Below are positions 62,094-64,000 of a stretch of DNA of 64,000 nt, piece after piece. Both the position numbers and the translations under genes were made by a program. Under the pieces are notes generated by a model that had not been told where the DNA came from, did not search any database, and worked only from the letters and a program-made list of their open reading frames with translations. Origin of the DNA: Berkiella_A sp963976875 (GTDB lineage: Bacteria > Pseudomonadota > Gammaproteobacteria > Berkiellales > Berkiellaceae); assembly GCA_963976875.1 (NCBI GenBank), contig CAXBML010000004.1, positions 1-64,000 on the forward strand, read 5' to 3'. Within the stretch, counting starts at the first letter, position 1, and every line of letters begins with the position of its first letter.

Positions 62094-63842
62094 TTATACC
62101 TCTGGCTCTTGGGTGAATCCAAAATTCAGTTCTGTTGTGATTGGAGTTGTTTGATAGCTTACCTCAGTATAAACAACATCAGATGAGGCATACCCATCTT
62201 GCGAAAAGGAACTGCTTGTTTCTCCAACATTGAGTAAAACAGATAAATTTTGAGCCAAACTATTTCCGTTCGTCATTTGAGATTGAATAGGAGAATCCAT
62301 AACATCCTCAAATGATAACTGTAAACCTGTATCGGTATTCTCAGATATATTAATATCTAAAACTAATCCATCCGTTGCATCTGAATCTAAAAGTGAAACA
62401 TCTTGTTTCATAATGTAATCAAAATTAGAGCCTAGCTCAAATTGCTCGGCGTCATCATGTCTACTGAAAGCTTGCGCTTGTATATTCGGCATCCCTAATA
62501 CAGGTTGTTCACTGAATAAAGATAAATGAGCCTGGAACTCTGAAAAGTCTATTGGTTCCAGTAAAGCTCTAACGACACCTGGCTGAGAATTCTCTGATTC
62601 TGGCATTAATTCTGAGAGTACAAGGTTATCTGGGGCAGATAACGACATCGCACTAAAATCAAAACTTACATCAGCTTCAGAGTCTACCCGTTGCCATAAA
62701 AAATCTGTCGAAATGACATTGCGAGCTAAACCATCTGCGACCTGATCATATACCGCACCAATGGCTTCTGGGTAAATCAGAAAATCATTGTAGTTATTTT
62801 CATTAGAAATCCCTAAGCTATCCCCTTGTAATAAGCCTTTTGTCATATCATATTCAGATAAAAGATCACGAATAATGACGGTTTTCGTTTCTGGTGACAA
62901 ACCCAAAGGCTTCATATAACTATCAGTAGTCGTGTTATGAAACCAGCCTTGAGAAGCAGATAATGCAATAGGACTATTGGGATTGAATAGACTGAATGCA
63001 TTATTTTGCAAATCCTCTAAATTCAGCGCTATGGTCATCGGTGACTGCAAATAGCTTAAATTGGAGAAATCCAAAGACACATCCACTTGATGGTCATTTT
63101 CTTTTGTAAGAGATAGCGAGATATCTGCTATGGCACTATTGTGAGAAAACTCAACTTGAATAGAACGTAGTGTATCGACTATTTTACTATGATTTTCATC
63201 CAGGTGTGTTAGAGCAATTTTGGGCTCAAAGCTCTTGTTTGTTGATGGTGGCAGGAAATATAAATAGCCTACCTCAACACCTGTTTTTGTAACATCGGTT
63301 AAGCCATGCCCTTGCTTGACTTGCCAGTCACCATAAATAAAAGTCAAATAAGACAACATTGAAAAAAGCCCAGTGCCCTCTGCGGGTAACTGAATGGCTC
63401 CTTGCTCATCAATTAAAACTTCATATTGGTTACCAACAATATCTGTTGCCAAAATATACTCAGGATAAAGATAACTTGCATCCAGAGGCACTTCAGGCGC
63501 ACCCCAACCATTAATGGCAACGGGCGCTGCAAATTGCAACTCAGAAATATGCAAGCTATGATTGGGCAATAAATCTGTTAATCCCACCATAGGCACACTA
63601 ATTTCTAGTTGATGCTCTGATGACATCATATCCAATTCATCCCCAATAAAGACTTTAATCAAATTGGGCATAGTTGCGGTTAGGGTTTGACTGTCCGCTA
63701 ATTGTGCAAAATGCTCTGATTGTACATTAAATCCCATACTGAGATTAGTCTCAGTAAACACGGGGACTTCAACGTTTGTGGTCTCCAAAAATTTCGGCAT
63801 GCTTGCTAAGTTTAATGCGCTACTATCCAGTTGTGTGCTCAC
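62094..63842 (-). CDS. Unknown large acidic cysteine-free protein
   Basis: A 582-residue protein I do not recognise. The start is a GTG with GGAG seven bases upstream. I find no Cys in the sequence, few Lys and Arg, and many Asp, Glu, Ser, Asn and Leu. No signal peptide or membrane helix. Short beta-rich repeats of the type VSLDFSNLSY and VSFDFSAMSL occur about 130 residues apart; DISLSLTKEN and LVLDINISEN look related. The C-terminus ends with TTPITTELNFGFTQEPEV. This composition is common in proteins exported by type I or type IV machines and in surface adhesins, but no RTX nonapeptide is present. It lies upstream of truA where many gammaproteobacteria have fimV; it has no LysM or TPR and is not FimV. 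Confidence 0.7.
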   Translation of the reverse strand: MSTQLDSSALNLASMPKFLETTNVEVPVFTETNLSMGFNVQSEHFAQLADSQTLTATMPNLIKVFIGDELDMMSSEHQLEISVPMVGLTDLLPNHSLHISELQFAAPVAINGWGAPEVPLDASYLYPEYILATDIVGNQYEVLIDEQGAIQLPAEGTGLFSMLSYLTFIYGDWQVKQGHGLTDVTKTGVEVGYLYFLPPSTNKSFEPKIALTHLDENHSKIVDTLRSIQVEFSHNSAIADISLSLTKENDHQVDVSLDFSNLSYLQSPMTIALNLEDLQNNAFSLFNPNSPIALSASQGWFHNTTTDSYMKPLGLSPETKTVIIRDLLSEYDMTKGLLQGDSLGISNENNYNDFLIYPEAIGAVYDQVADGLARNVISTDFLWQRVDSEADVSFDFSAMSLSAPDNLVLSELMPESENSQPGVVRALLEPIDFSEFQAHLSLFSEQPVLGMPNIQAQAFSRHDDAEQFELGSNFDYIMKQDVSLLDSDATDGLVLDINISENTDTGLQLSFEDVMDSPIQSQMTNGNSLAQNLSVLLNVGETSSSFSQDGYASSDVVYTEVSYQTTPITTELNFGFTQEPEV

Positions 63843-64000
63843 AAATATTCTCCAAACAACATAAATCCATCATTATTATTTTTTGCTCTATTAATATATG
63901 TTTAGCATAGGTTGGCTGTAAGTGTATTGGTAACTGTGTTATTACTCAGGAATTGGGGCTTCGGGATTGGGGCTTAGAGATTAAGGATATGAATTAGACA

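Noticed and set aside
62094..63842. RTX toxin or FimV
   Set aside because: No GGxGxDxxx repeats, no LysM domain and no TPR are present; only the composition is suggestive.
63843..64000. Gene at the right edge
   Set aside because: The last 158 bp hold no credible frame; ATTGGGGCTT occurs twice near the end but is too short to call a repeat.

Overview
The window is AT-rich and carries bacterial genes on both strands. The gene content and order point to a gammaproteobacterium, most likely an intracellular or amoeba-associated member of the Legionellales (Legionella, Coxiella or Berkiella-like). This placement is inferred from gene order, the housekeeping families and the eukaryote-interaction-type proteins; no 16S rRNA is present to confirm it. 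Two blocks have the usual gammaproteobacterial order on the minus strand: tig-clpP-clpX-lon-hupB-(tRNAs)-ppiD, and purF-cvpA-SPOR-folC-accD-truA, with one unrecognised membrane protein inserted between accD and truA.

Layout. 0-3.3 kb: PEP synthase (ppsA) with its divergent regulator. 3.3-4.3 kb: an unrecognised coiled-coil, acidic-tailed protein. 4.4-9.5 kb: methylcitrate cycle genes prpB-prpC-prpD and an APC permease. 9.6-13.0 kb: a flavin amine oxidase, a CoA-pyrophosphatase-type Nudix enzyme and a 5'-nucleotidase. 13.0-19.0 kb: an AddAB-like helicase/nuclease pair. 19.3-23.1 kb: glycerophosphodiesterase, a roughly 220-bp direct-repeat array, an unrecognised protein with a deaminase-like signature, a thioesterase and a metallophosphatase. 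23.1-29.8 kb: a four-gene peptide ABC importer. 30.0 kb: fabI. 30.8-36.9 kb: an accessory segment. 37.0-41.0 kb: an RND efflux pair. 41.2-50.1 kb: the protein quality-control block. 50.2-50.8 kb: a tRNA cluster containing a truncated tRNA-Lys. 51.1-64 kb: folD, a Cu+ ATPase, the purF-to-truA block and a large cysteine-free acidic protein.

The accessory segment (30.8-36.9 kb) is the least ordinary part. It holds two tandem paralogous membrane proteins of unknown family, a small exported protein, a CE-clan (Ulp/deubiquitinase-like) cysteine protease split by a one-base frameshift just before its catalytic Cys, and a PTPMT1-like phosphatase with an added hydrophobic segment. These look like host-interaction genes, but no secretion signal has been shown for any of them.

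Other points: two decayed copies of the hupB 3' end lie behind hupB; a strong terminator sits directly in front of the ppiD ribosome binding site; and several genes have better-supported starts (GTG, TTG or an internal ATG) than the longest open frame. All functional calls come from motifs and gene order read by eye; no database search was run.
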